In this document: piece after piece, positions 1-6,774 of the stretch
Layout: each line of letters starts with the position of its first letter
Position numbering within the stretch: position 1 is the first letter of the stretch
Assembly: GCA_045532055.1 (NCBI GenBank)
Contig: JAZSFF010000032.1
Location: forward strand, 1 to 9,261
Direction: 5' to 3'
From: SIG440 sp045532055
GTDB taxonomy: Bacteria > Bacillota > Clostridia > Monoglobales > Monoglobaceae
DNA length: 9,261 bases
Position numbers and translations under genes: made by a program
The notes under the pieces: model-generated
What the model saw: only the letters and a program-made list of their open reading frames with translations
What the model was told of the DNA's origin: nothing
The model's database searches: none

Positions 1-41
1 ATTTTGAATACTAACGTTTAAAGTTCGTTAAAAACCTTTGG

Positions 42-73
42 AATTGACAAGGTTACTTAAACCTTGTGCAATT
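42..73 (-). other. 13-bp stem-loop in the rRNA leader (candidate processing stem)
   Basis: Arms ACAAGGTT (47-54) and AACCTTGT (60-67) pair perfectly around a 5-nt loop. They extend with AATTG (42-46) against CAATT (69-73) across a single unpaired base at 68. This gives 13 pairs with one bulge. There is no T-run on the minus strand after it, so it is unlikely to be a terminator. In an rRNA leader such a helix is a plausible RNase III or maturation site. Confidence 0.6.
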
Positions 74-127
74 GTCGTAATACTGTACGTACTCGTACTT
101 TATATTACCGCTTTTCTCACTGTGTAC

Positions 128-140
128 TTTTCAAACATCA
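128..140 (-). promoter_or_regulatory. boxA-like antitermination element
   Basis: The minus strand reads TGATGTTTGAAAA, which differs by about one base from the TGATCTTTGAAAA-type boxA remembered from Bacillus rRNA leaders. BoxA RNA is bound by NusB with S10 (NusE) to prevent premature termination in rRNA operons. It lies downstream of both promoters, as required. A nusB gene is present in this same window, but that proximity is probably coincidental. The match is by memory of the consensus only. Confidence 0.55.
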
Positions 141-171
141 CCGCAACTCACTCTCTGCGAGTAGCTTATCC

Positions 172-200
172 ATATTATCATACCCAGAAACTTTTGTCAA
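172..200 (-). promoter_or_regulatory. rRNA-operon-type promoter P2 (downstream of tandem pair)
   Basis: Read on the minus strand, a perfect -35 box TTGACA (195-200) is followed by a 17-nt spacer and a -10 box TAATAT (172-177). A TGA sits directly before the -10, giving an extended -10. Upstream is a run of seven A residues and further A-tracts, typical of an UP element. The core boxes, spacer length and TGA are identical to those of the promoter 92 bp upstream. Transcription would start near 165 and run off the left edge of the window. Tandem strong promoters of this type are typical of rRNA operons in Firmicutes; that assignment is inferred because the 16S gene itself is not in view. Confidence 0.8.
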
Positions 201-263
201 CCCTTTTTTTGAACTTTTTTAAATTCTTTTTGGCCGACATTCTTTTCTTGGCACAACTCGTTT

Positions 264-292
264 ATATTATCACAACCTTTCGCTCTTGTCAA
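264..292 (-). promoter_or_regulatory. rRNA-operon-type promoter P1 (upstream of tandem pair)
   Basis: On the minus strand TTGACA (287-292) and TAATAT (264-269) are separated by exactly 17 nt, with TGA just before the -10. A seven-A tract lies four bases upstream of the -35 and more A-tracts follow up to about 325, consistent with an UP element. Transcription would begin near 257 and run left through P2. The core is the same as in P2, which suggests duplication or strong selection for maximal promoter strength. Confidence 0.8.
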
Positions 293-335
293 GTACTTTT
301 TTTGATTTTTTTCAACTTTTTTATTGAAATGAATA

Positions 336-359
336 GGCGCACGGAAAACACCATGCGCC
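336..359 (-). terminator. hairpin terminator downstream of thrS
   Basis: Twenty-one bases after the thrS stop lies a GC-rich stem (336-344 with 351-359, nine pairs including one G-T wobble, loop of six). On the minus strand the bases after it are only moderately T-rich (TATTCATTTC), so termination may be imperfect. On the plus strand it is followed by a better T-run (366-371), so it could also stop transcription entering thrS from the left. It insulates thrS from the rRNA promoters. Confidence 0.55.
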
Positions 360-380
360 ATACTCTTTTTTATCATTAAA

Positions 381-2315
381 TTATATAACCCTGTCCTCAA
401 CTTCTTTACTCAGCATTGTCATAAATTCATCAAGTGTCATTGTTCCAAGGTCACCGTTCTTTCTTGAACGAACCGAAACTGTACCCTCATTCATTTCCTT
501 TTCGCCAGCAATAATCATATAAGGAACTTTTTCAAGCTGAGCCTCACGAATCTTGTAACCAATTTTCTCGCTTCTGTCATCAAGTTCTATGCGGAAGCCT
601 TTTTCTTTAAGTTCTGCATAGAGCTTGTCAGCATAATCAAGATAGTTGTCGGAAATTGGAAGGATTTTCACTTGTGTAGGTGCAAGCCAAGCAGGGAACG
701 CGCCAGCATATTTTTCAATAAGAAGCGCAAGGGTTCTTTCGTAACAACCTATTGAAGTTCTGTGGATAATATAAGGATTCTTTTTGGTTCCATCCTTATC
801 TATATATTCCATGCCAAACTTTTCAGCAAGCATCTGGTCAATCTGAATTGTGATAAGTGTATCTTCTTTACCAAATACATTCTTTATCTGGATATCAAGT
901 TTAGGTCCATAGAATGCAGCTTCACCGATACCCACCTTGTAAGGAATTTCAAGATGGTCAAGGATTTTTGCCATTGTGTCCTGAGCCTCATTCCACTGTT
1001 CTTCTGTACCGATATATTTTCCCTTATCATCAGGATCCCACTGCGAGAATCTGTATGATACATCTTCGTAGAGTCCCAAAGTTTTAAGCATATAAATAGC
1101 CATTTCAAGACAATTCTTAAATTCATCTTCAAGCTGGTCGGGGCGACACATCAAGTGACCCTCAGAAATTGTAAACTGTCTTACACGAATAAGACCATGC
1201 ATCTCACCTGATGCTTCGTTTCTGAAAAGTGTAGATGTTTCACCATATCTAAGTGGCAAATCACGATAACTACGCATTCTGTTGAGATACGCCTGATACT
1301 GGAAAGGACAGGTCATAGGACGAAGTGCGAAAACTTCTTTATCCTTATGCTCGTCGCCCATAACAAACATACCGTCTTTATAATGATCCCAGTGACCAGA
1401 AATCTTGTAGAGGTCACTCTTTGCCATGTATGGAGTTTTTGTTCTTACCCAACCATTCTTGTCCTCGTGGTCTTCAACAAATCTCTGAAGAATCTGAATA
1501 ATCTTTGCACCCTTTGGAAGAAGAATGGGAAGTCCCTGTCCTATTGAATCAACTGTTGTAAAGATTTCAAGTTCACGGCCAAGCTTGTTGTGGTCTCTTT
1601 TTTTTGCTTCTTCAAGTCTTTCAATATACTCGTCGAGTTCTGCTTTTTTAGGAAACGCTGTGCCATAAATTCTGGTGAGCATTTTATTGTTTTCGTTGCC
1701 TCTCCAGTATGCGCCAGCGGTATACTGAAGTTTTATAGCCTTAATTTTGCCCGTAGACAAAAGGTGTGGGCCTGCGCAAAGGTCAACAAAGTCGCCTTGC
1801 TTATAGAACGAAATAACCGCATCTTCTGGCAGGTCATTTATAAGTTCCACCTTATAATCCTCGCCCTTTTCTTCCATAAGTTTAATTGCTTCGGCTCTTG
1901 GAAGTTCAAAGCGTTCTAATGGCAAATCTTCCTTTATAATCTTTTTCATTTCGGCCTCGATTTTTTCAAGGTCATTGTTTGTAATAGGATTCTCGAAATC
2001 AAAATCGTAATAGAAACCGTCATCTATAGCTGGGCCGATTGCTAATTTTGTGGCAGGATACAGTCTTTTTATCGCCTGTGCCAGAATGTGAGATGCAGTA
2101 TGGCGGTAAGTTCGTTTGCCGTCCTCGTCATCAAATGTGAGGAAATTCACCACACAATCTTTTTGGGGTACAAAATCAAGTCCGCATACACTGCCGTCCA
2201 CAGTTGCAGCAAGGGCAACTCGTGCAAGACCTTCGCTTATTGATTTCGCCACATCAAGCAGGCTTGTCCCATTTTCAAAAGCCTTTACGTCATCTCGAAG
2301 TGTTATGTTTATCAC
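381..2315 (-). CDS. thrS: threonyl-tRNA synthetase (class II), divergent type
   Basis: This cytoplasmic enzyme charges tRNA-Thr with threonine using ATP. The 644 residues match full-length bacterial ThrRS: TGS domain (about 1-62), editing domain with HTASH (H72, H76) and DLCAGPH (C180, H184), class II catalytic core (about 245-540) and C-terminal anticodon-binding domain (about 545-640). The catalytic zinc ligands are present as C336 (MTCPF), H387 (SEGHLMC) and H518 (IIHRT). Motif 2 arginine is R365 (LFRNEASG) and motif 3 is GCYER with R527. Several flanking residues differ from the usual type, for example MTCPFQ for MNCPxH, FTISEGH for FTQDDAH and TIQIDQML for TIQLDF, marking a divergent subfamily. 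The start is GTG, nine bases after AGGAG (2325-2329). It has its own weak promoter and follows the ispA terminator. No T-box precedes it. Confidence 0.97.
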   Translation of the reverse strand: MINITLRDDVKAFENGTSLLDVAKSISEGLARVALAATVDGSVCGLDFVPQKDCVVNFLTFDDEDGKRTYRHTASHILAQAIKRLYPATKLAIGPAIDDGFYYDFDFENPITNNDLEKIEAEMKKIIKEDLPLERFELPRAEAIKLMEEKGEDYKVELINDLPEDAVISFYKQGDFVDLCAGPHLLSTGKIKAIKLQYTAGAYWRGNENNKMLTRIYGTAFPKKAELDEYIERLEEAKKRDHNKLGRELEIFTTVDSIGQGLPILLPKGAKIIQILQRFVEDHEDKNGWVRTKTPYMAKSDLYKISGHWDHYKDGMFVMGDEHKDKEVFALRPMTCPFQYQAYLNRMRSYRDLPLRYGETSTLFRNEASGEMHGLIRVRQFTISEGHLMCRPDQLEDEFKNCLEMAIYMLKTLGLYEDVSYRFSQWDPDDKGKYIGTEEQWNEAQDTMAKILDHLEIPYKVGIGEAAFYGPKLDIQIKNVFGKEDTLITIQIDQMLAEKFGMEYIDKDGTKKNPYIIHRTSIGCYERTLALLIEKYAGAFPAWLAPTQVKILPISDNYLDYADKLYAELKEKGFRIELDDRSEKIGYKIREAQLEKVPYMIIAGEKEMNEGTVSVRSRKNGDLGTMTLDEFMTMLSKEVEDRVI

Positions 2316-2343
2316 AGCAATCCGCTCCTTTCTTTATTTTTTC

Positions 2344-2374
2344 CAACTTGCCGCATTTTCGCGACATCGGGTTG
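2344..2374 (-). other. small hairpin in the thrS 5' leader
   Basis: In the roughly 70-nt leader of thrS, arms 2350-2354 and 2361-2365 form five pairs (one G-T) around a 6-nt loop. An outer CAAC/GTTG pairing (2344-2347 with 2371-2374) is possible. The structure is far too short for a T-box and has no T-box consensus. Whether it regulates translation of thrS is unknown. Confidence 0.35.
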
Positions 2375-2387
2375 CTTTCATACATAA

Positions 2388-2393
2388 ATTATA
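2388..2393 (-). promoter_or_regulatory. candidate -10 of the thrS promoter
   Basis: A perfect TATAAT on the minus strand lies 73 nt upstream of the thrS start and directly after the terminator of the preceding operon. The region 16-18 nt upstream is only a T-run, so no good -35 is visible and there is no TG extension. The call rests on the -10 match and the position. Confidence 0.4.
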
Positions 2394-2402
2394 TTGTAAC
2401 GC

Positions 2403-2439
2403 AAAAACAAAAAAATTGCAATACTATAATTGCAATTTT
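2403..2439 (-). terminator. AT-rich intrinsic terminator after ispA
   Basis: On the minus strand, 16 nt after the ispA stop, AAAATTGCAAT (2429-2439) pairs perfectly over 11 bp with ATTGCAATTTT (2412-2422) around a 6-nt loop. The stem runs straight into TTTGTTTTTG. The stem has only two G-C pairs, but its length and the T-tail fit a Rho-independent terminator. It ends the yqhY-to-ispA operon and isolates thrS. Confidence 0.8.
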
Positions 2440-2455
2440 CTGTCATTTATTGTAC

Positions 2456-3349
2456 CTAGTTGTTTCTGTCCATAAGATATGCAGCCAATTCTTTCAAAAA
2501 GATTGCTTTTTCACCAAAAGCATCAAGCGTCTCTATTGCAGCCTTTGTAAGTTGTTGAACTTTTTCATGTGCCGCACCTAACCCAAGCAATGTAATATAG
2601 GTAGTTTTTTCGTTATCTGCATCACTGCCTATGGGTTTGCCCAGAACACTTTCATCACCGATACAATCCAGAATATCATCCTGAATTTGAAAGGCGAGTC
2701 CCAGCTTTTCTGCAAATTCCGCAACTGCCTTTATTTGATTTTCATCACCATTTGCTGCCAAAGCACCTAGAACTGCCGAAACCCTGATAAGTGCACCGGT
2801 CTTTTTTTTGTGCAAATAATTGAGAGTTTCTTCAGTTATATCTGTTTTGCCTTCACTTTCAAGGTCCACCACCTGTCCACCAATCATACCACTGCAACCG
2901 GCAGCAGTCGAAAGTTCAAGCACCGCTTTCACAACCGTCTCCGGAGTTGCCGAATTATAGCAACTGTAGTCCGAGAGATATTCAAATGCACCGGTCAGCA
3001 AACCATCACCAGCAAGGAGAGCTGTTGCCTCACCAAATTTTTTGTGACACGTGGGAAGTCCCCGTCTTAAATCATCATCATCCATACAAGGCAGGTCATC
3101 GTGAATGAGAGAATATGTATGAATATGTTCAACCGCCACACCAAACCTGAGGGCATCATTCATATCCCCCCCAAGCATATCACATACGCTGAGGGTCAAA
3201 ACAGGTCTTAACCGCTTGCCCCCTGCCATAATGCTGTATCCCATTGCCTGATACACACTTTTTTCAAGACAGTCTTTTTCGGCAAAGACTTTATTAAGTT
3301 CATCATTTACAGCATCAATGTATATTTGAAGTTGTTTTTTGAATTCCAT
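2456..3349 (-). CDS. ispA: farnesyl diphosphate synthase (short-chain polyprenyl synthetase)
   Basis: The enzyme condenses IPP with DMAPP and GPP to make C15 farnesyl diphosphate, the precursor of undecaprenyl phosphate and other isoprenoids. The 297 residues match the family length. Visible motifs are GGKRLRP (43-49), first aspartate-rich motif DDLPCMD (D84, D85, D90) followed by LRRG, GGQVVDLE (158-164), KKTGALI (182-188), and second aspartate-rich motif DDILD (224-228). The extra two residues in the first motif and tyrosine at position -5 (Y79) are as in E. coli IspA, supporting FPP rather than a longer product. ATG start follows a GGAGGG site. It is the last gene of the operon, 19 nt after xseB, in the same relative place as ispA (yqiD) of B. 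subtilis. Confidence 0.95.
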   Translation of the reverse strand: MEFKKQLQIYIDAVNDELNKVFAEKDCLEKSVYQAMGYSIMAGGKRLRPVLTLSVCDMLGGDMNDALRFGVAVEHIHTYSLIHDDLPCMDDDDLRRGLPTCHKKFGEATALLAGDGLLTGAFEYLSDYSCYNSATPETVVKAVLELSTAAGCSGMIGGQVVDLESEGKTDITEETLNYLHKKKTGALIRVSAVLGALAANGDENQIKAVAEFAEKLGLAFQIQDDILDCIGDESVLGKPIGSDADNEKTTYITLLGLGAAHEKVQQLTKAAIETLDAFGEKAIFLKELAAYLMDRNN

Positions 3350-3368
3350 TAACTAAATCCCTCCGCCG

Positions 3369-3605
3369 TTATTCTGCATCAAAAGGTTTTTCTTCAATCT
3401 CGCCATCATTATTTTTAATCAGAATATTTATTTTTTGCTCTGCTTTTTTCAGTTGGGCAGTACATTCCTTTGTTCTAGCGATACCTTGTTCAAAAAGCTC
3501 CAGCATTTCATCAAGGCTTACATCTCCGCTTTCCAGTTTTTTTACTATCTCTTCCAGTTCTTTGAGGTTTTCCTCAAAGCAAATTTCTTTTTTCTTTTCA
3601 GCCAT
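3369..3605 (-). CDS. xseB: exodeoxyribonuclease VII small subunit
   Basis: XseB binds the XseA C-terminal region in several copies to form exonuclease VII, which degrades single-stranded DNA in both directions. The 78-residue protein has the family hallmarks: FEENLKELEEIVKKLESGD (10-28), SLDEMLELFEQGI (30-42), and a helical, lysine- and glutamate-rich end. It is all-helical and has the expected length of 70-85 residues. ATG follows a clear GGAGG site, eight bases away. It lies 17 nt after xseA, so the subunits are co-transcribed. Confidence 0.96.
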   Translation of the reverse strand: MAEKKKEICFEENLKELEEIVKKLESGDVSLDEMLELFEQGIARTKECTAQLKKAEQKINILIKNNDGEIEEKPFDAE

Positions 3606-3622
3606 TTGTCAAACCTCCAAAA

Positions 3623-4816
3623 TTATTTCACAACTGCTTTAATTTCGCCATCTGTCACAACCAACGATATATCTTCACCTGATTTTGCATCAGCAACAGT
3701 TTTTATAATCTTGCCATCCTTTTTCTTCGCCACCGAAAAGCCTCTTTCAAACGTCTTGAGGGGACTTAAACTATCAAGTTTTGAAACACTTAATTCAAAG
3801 TCTTTCTTCTTCTCGGCAAAAACCAAATTTGCAGCATTTTCAAACATTTTGCAAACCGAATCAAGTTGCATTCCCTTTTCGTTAACCTTAATAATCGGGT
3901 CTTTGATAACCTGTTTGTCAGAGTAAAGTTTCAAAAGCAGTCTCTTTTTTTCAATACTTTTTTGCAAAGCACTTTTAAGACGTATTTCTGTTGTTTTTAG
4001 TTTCTCAAACAATTCATCCTCAGATGGCACCGCAAGTTCTGCCGCCGCCGAGGGTGTAGGTGCTCTTAAATCTGCTACAAAATCCGCAATGGTAAAATCA
4101 GTCTCGTGACCTACAGCAGAAATGATTGGAATTTTGCTTTCGAAGATAGCTCTTGCCACAAGCTCTTCATTGAATGCCCAAAGATCTTCAATAGAGCCAC
4201 CACCTCTACCTACAATAATTACGTCGCATTTCTTCGCAGTGTTGAAATACTTTATGCCTTCACTTATGCTCTCCGCCGCACCATCACCTTGAACAAGAGC
4301 GGGATAAAGTATTATATCCGCATAAGAAAAACGCCTTGAAAGGATGTTTATTATATCCCGTACAGCTGCACCGGTAGGCGCTGTAACTACCCCAACTCGT
4401 TTTGGAAAGGCGGGGATAGTTTTTTTTTCAGAACTGTCAAACAAGCCCTCTGATTCGAGTTTTTTCTTCAGCTTTTCAAACTGCTCGTAAAGATTGCCCT
4501 TTCCATCCTTTGTCATTGAATTTATATAAAGCTGATACTGACCGTCACGCTCATAAACTCCAACCCTACCCTCGGCAATAACCTGCATTCCGTTTTCGGG
4601 CCTGAAATCAAGACCCATAGCCGCATTTCTGAACATAACCGCCCTCAGAACACCGGTTTCGTCTTTCAGTGACATATACATATGCCCGGATGTATGGTGT
4701 TTGAAATTTGAAATTTCGCCCTTTATCCTTATATCCGAAAGGGTTGGAATCTGGTTGAAAATATCTTTTATATACAAATTAAGCTGACTTACCGTCAGGG
4801 TCATTTTTTCAAACAT
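3623..4816 (-). CDS. xseA: exodeoxyribonuclease VII large subunit
   Basis: This is the catalytic subunit of exonuclease VII, which degrades single-stranded DNA during mismatch and recombination repair. The 397 residues show an N-terminal OB-fold ssDNA-binding domain (about 5-105, with IRIKGEISNFKHHTSGHMYM), a catalytic domain with KRVGVVTAPTGAAVRDI (139-155), VGRGGGSIEDLWAF (202-215) and GHETDFTIADFVADLRAPTPSAA (236-258), a helical XseB-binding segment (about 265-345) and the closing LSPLKTFERGF (350-360). D154, R204, H237 and D240 correspond to residues reported as important in the E. coli enzyme. It is somewhat shorter than E. coli XseA, chiefly in the helical part. ATG follows AGGAG at 7 nt; an internal ATG at codon 5 is a less likely start. 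Confidence 0.96.
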   Translation of the reverse strand: MFEKMTLTVSQLNLYIKDIFNQIPTLSDIRIKGEISNFKHHTSGHMYMSLKDETGVLRAVMFRNAAMGLDFRPENGMQVIAEGRVGVYERDGQYQLYINSMTKDGKGNLYEQFEKLKKKLESEGLFDSSEKKTIPAFPKRVGVVTAPTGAAVRDIINILSRRFSYADIILYPALVQGDGAAESISEGIKYFNTAKKCDVIIVGRGGGSIEDLWAFNEELVARAIFESKIPIISAVGHETDFTIADFVADLRAPTPSAAAELAVPSEDELFEKLKTTEIRLKSALQKSIEKKRLLLKLYSDKQVIKDPIIKVNEKGMQLDSVCKMFENAANLVFAEKKKDFELSVSKLDSLSPLKTFERGFSVAKKKDGKIIKTVADAKSGEDISLVVTDGEIKAVVK

Positions 4817-4849
4817 CCAATCACTCCTCCCCTAAACTTTAAATCAGCC

Positions 4850-5785
4850 TTAAAGTGTTCCCATCATACATACTCCCACGGCATTATCCGTACTTAATTG
4901 GGGTTCTGCAAAATACACCCCTGGTATATCTGAAAACTCTTTTCGTAAAAACTTTGATGATGAAACTCCACCCACCATCAAAACATCTTCTACGCCGTAT
5001 TTTTCCTTTGCAAATTCAACAGACTCACTTGACGACTGTGCTATGCACTTCATTACGCAATACGCAACCTCGTCCTTATCGAACCCATCCCCCAGAAGTT
5101 TTGAATATCTGGTTTCTTCGCCTGAAAAATTTATATAACCATCGTTTACACATGTTTTAACCTTTGGTTTTTTCCCTTTGTATGCCAAAGCCAGTGCATC
5201 CACATATTTTCCACAGGGGAAATCCATTCCCATTTTAACACCAATCCGGTCAACAAACTGTCCTGCCGGAAGGTCTTTTGTTCCTCCAACCAACTGGCAT
5301 TCAAACCGGTAATCCTTTTTCTCAACAAGCAAAAGTTCGGTAGTGCCTCCTGAAAGATGATATGTCAAAAAAGGCTTTTCAAGAAGGTCTTTTCTCTGGC
5401 AAGAATGAATGGCAGCCATAATGTGCCCGTCTTGATGGGATGTCTCCACATATTTTGCTCCAAGCACATTTGCGATTACCCTGGCAAAAGATTGCCCCGC
5501 CAAAAACACGGGCATATAAGACCCCTCAACAGATCTTGGCCGCGCACTGACGGAGACAGTAATATCATTATACTTATTAAAATCGATTTTTTCTTTAATT
5601 TCATCAAAGATAATGGGCAAATTTTTAACATGCTGAAAAAAGCCCTCTGATTGTCGCAACCCACACTCTCCCAGCTTTACCTCAAGCATCCTTTTGACGT
5701 GGAAAACCTGACCGTCACAAAACGCCGCAACAGAAGTTGTATAGCAGCTGGTATCAATTCCCAGAAACAGCTTGTTGTTCTCCAT
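4850..5785 (-). CDS. divergent TsaD/Kae1-like (peptidase M22 family) paralog
   Basis: The protein (311 residues from the ATG) belongs to the ASKHA-fold TsaD/Kae1/Gcp family, whose main member makes the t6A modification of tRNA. It has an N-terminal GIDTSCYTTS (phosphate-binding-like), HQDGH with H117 and H121 at the iron site, LSGGTTELLL, LPAGQFVDRIG, GGVSSSKFLR and STDNAVGV with D300 as a third metal ligand. Relative to true TsaD it has CYTTS for CDETS and SGGTTELL for SGGHTQL, and it is slightly short. It is therefore probably not the main t6A enzyme; its function is unknown. ATG at 5785 is preferred because AGGTG lies 6 nt upstream; an in-frame GTG at 5794 directly follows the nusB stop. 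It sits in the nusB-xseA interval, where B. subtilis has folD. Confidence 0.85.
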   Translation of the reverse strand: MENNKLFLGIDTSCYTTSVAAFCDGQVFHVKRMLEVKLGECGLRQSEGFFQHVKNLPIIFDEIKEKIDFNKYNDITVSVSARPRSVEGSYMPVFLAGQSFARVIANVLGAKYVETSHQDGHIMAAIHSCQRKDLLEKPFLTYHLSGGTTELLLVEKKDYRFECQLVGGTKDLPAGQFVDRIGVKMGMDFPCGKYVDALALAYKGKKPKVKTCVNDGYINFSGEETRYSKLLGDGFDKDEVAYCVMKCIAQSSSESVEFAKEKYGVEDVLMVGGVSSSKFLRKEFSDIPGVYFAEPQLSTDNAVGVCMMGTL

Positions 5786-5794
5786 AAACGGCAC

Positions 5795-6187
5795 CTACAT
5801 TCCGCTGATTTTTCCCAAAATTCCGTTGACAAAAGGTGCTGCCTCATCACCGTCATACTTTTTGGCCAGACCTACCGCCTCATTCACCGAAACAGCAGCG
5901 GGAATGTCATCACAGAATAAAATTTCGTAAACTGCAAGCCTTAAAACCGCTATGCTAACGCAGGAAATTCTGTCAACCTTCCAATCCTTTGATACCTCGG
6001 ATATCTTTTGGTCTATCTTTTCAATTTCCGCTACAGTACCCCGTACCACTCTTTCGATATACTCTTGCTGGACACCCGGATTATACTCCTCAACAAAATC
6101 GCTGAGAATTGTCTCTATCTCCTCCGGTTGAAATTTATATTCAAAAAGCAATACAAATGCATACTCTCTGGCTCTTGTTCTATTCAT
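5795..6187 (-). CDS. nusB: transcription antitermination factor NusB
   Basis: NusB pairs with ribosomal protein S10 (NusE) on boxA RNA to keep RNA polymerase from terminating in rRNA operons. The all-helical 130-residue protein has the N-terminal RTRAREYAFVLLFEYKF pattern (3-19), followed by VDRISCVSIAVLRLAVYE, a DDIPAAVSVNEAVGLAKKY segment and a closing FVNGILGKI, all diagnostic of the family. I chose ATG at 6187 because GAGGT lies 5 nt upstream; a TTG at 6199 in the same frame overlaps that site. Its stop is immediately followed by the next gene, and it lies 28 nt after the YqhY-family gene, as in Bacillus. Confidence 0.95.
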   Translation of the reverse strand: MNRTRAREYAFVLLFEYKFQPEEIETILSDFVEEYNPGVQQEYIERVVRGTVAEIEKIDQKISEVSKDWKVDRISCVSIAVLRLAVYEILFCDDIPAAVSVNEAVGLAKKYDGDEAAPFVNGILGKISGM

Positions 6188-6215
6188 AATGTACCTCAAA
6201 TCTTTTGTAAATGAC

Positions 6216-6653
6216 CTAATTATTCTTCGGTTCTGTTATTTCTTCAGTTTCAGTTTCTTCAACTTCTTCTTTTTTGGCTGTATTTACACCCTCAATGTTT
6301 ACATTTACCTCCACAACGTTGAGTCCTGTCATTGCTTCAACCTCGTTCTTGGTCTTTTCCTGAATTTCCCACGCAACATCTGGAATCTTTACACCATACT
6401 CAACAACCACAAACATATCAATCTTGACATTCTTGTCTGTAATTGCTACCTTTACGCCCTTTGAGGTGTTCTTCTTTCCCAAAAGTTCTGCAAATCCGCC
6501 TGTGATGGAGCCAAACATTCCAGCCACACCATCAATGCTTTTTGCTGCGATTGACGCAATGGTTGCAACAACATCATTTGATATACAAACGTTGCCCTCT
6601 GAGTCTATATTTGTGTTTATATTTGTTTCTTCAACTGCCATAATAATTACCAT
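6216..6653 (-). CDS. yqhY: Asp23/Gls24 (DUF322) family protein, YqhY-like
   Basis: This small cytoplasmic protein of 145 residues has the Asp23 domain (about 17-122): GNVCISNDVVATIAS, the characteristic AKSIDGVAGM (37-46), VKVAITDKNVKIDMFVVVEYGVKIPDVA and a closing GLNVVEVNVNIEGV. The tail (about 126-145) is highly acidic and probably disordered. YqhY of B. subtilis occupies the same place before nusB and has been linked to control of acetyl-CoA carboxylase and fatty acid synthesis; whether that holds here is not shown. It is the first gene after a strong promoter. The start is uncertain: ATG 6653 has GGAAAGG close by, while ATG 6641 would give a protein four residues shorter with the same site further away. 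Confidence 0.9.
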   Translation of the reverse strand: MVIIMAVEETNINTNIDSEGNVCISNDVVATIASIAAKSIDGVAGMFGSITGGFAELLGKKNTSKGVKVAITDKNVKIDMFVVVEYGVKIPDVAWEIQEKTKNEVEAMTGLNVVEVNVNIEGVNTAKKEEVEETETEEITEPKNN

Positions 6654-6706
6654 ACCTTTCCGTCTGCCAAGGATAAAACAGACTGATAATAATTACAATT
6701 TCATTA

Positions 6707-6735
6707 ATTATATCATAAATTATAATATTTTACAA
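6707..6735 (-). promoter_or_regulatory. promoter of the yqhY-nusB-xseAB-ispA operon
   Basis: On the minus strand TTGTAA (6730-6735) and a perfect TATAAT (6707-6712) are 17 nt apart, with TGA just before the -10 (extended -10). Upstream lies an A-rich stretch (about 6738-6758) like an UP element. Transcription would begin near 6700, giving a leader of about 47 nt. In that leader GTCTG and CAGAC (6661-6682 region) can pair just before the ribosome binding site. Confidence 0.8.
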
Positions 6736-6774
6736 TTCTTTTTTTATTTTTCTTTCGTTAATATTCAATTATTC

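Larger units (their letters stand above)
1..257 (-). other. structured 5' leader, probably of an rRNA operon (16S expected just left of position 1)
   Basis: This stretch has no convincing protein gene. Read leftward from the tandem promoters it contains, in order: a 5-bp hairpin (147-161); a boxA-like TGATGTTTGAAAA (128-140), close to the B. subtilis rRNA leader element; a nested stem with GTAATA/TATTAC outer arms (77-108) and GTAC inner arms; and a 13-bp stem-loop with one bulge (42-73). Leader length, boxA and processing-type stems fit the region just before a 16S rRNA gene. The visible sequence ends before any conserved 16S 5' sequence, so the identity of the transcript is inferred. Confidence 0.65.

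Noticed and set aside
38..379. Plus-strand 113-codon open frame
   Set aside because: It overlaps the minus-strand tandem promoters, leader and thrS terminator, has no ribosome site and encodes a low-complexity F/L/T-rich product of T-runs.
197..400. Minus-strand 67-codon open frame
   Set aside because: It begins inside the end of thrS in another frame and is made of the A-rich upstream regions of the rRNA-type promoters.
2316..2455. T-box riboswitch before thrS
   Set aside because: The leader is too short and no T-box consensus or antiterminator/terminator pair is seen between the -10 and the start.
6705..6727. Plus-strand TATAAT and inverted repeat in the yqhY promoter region
   Set aside because: The AT-rich symmetry comes from the minus-strand promoter boxes; no plus-strand -35 or gene follows.
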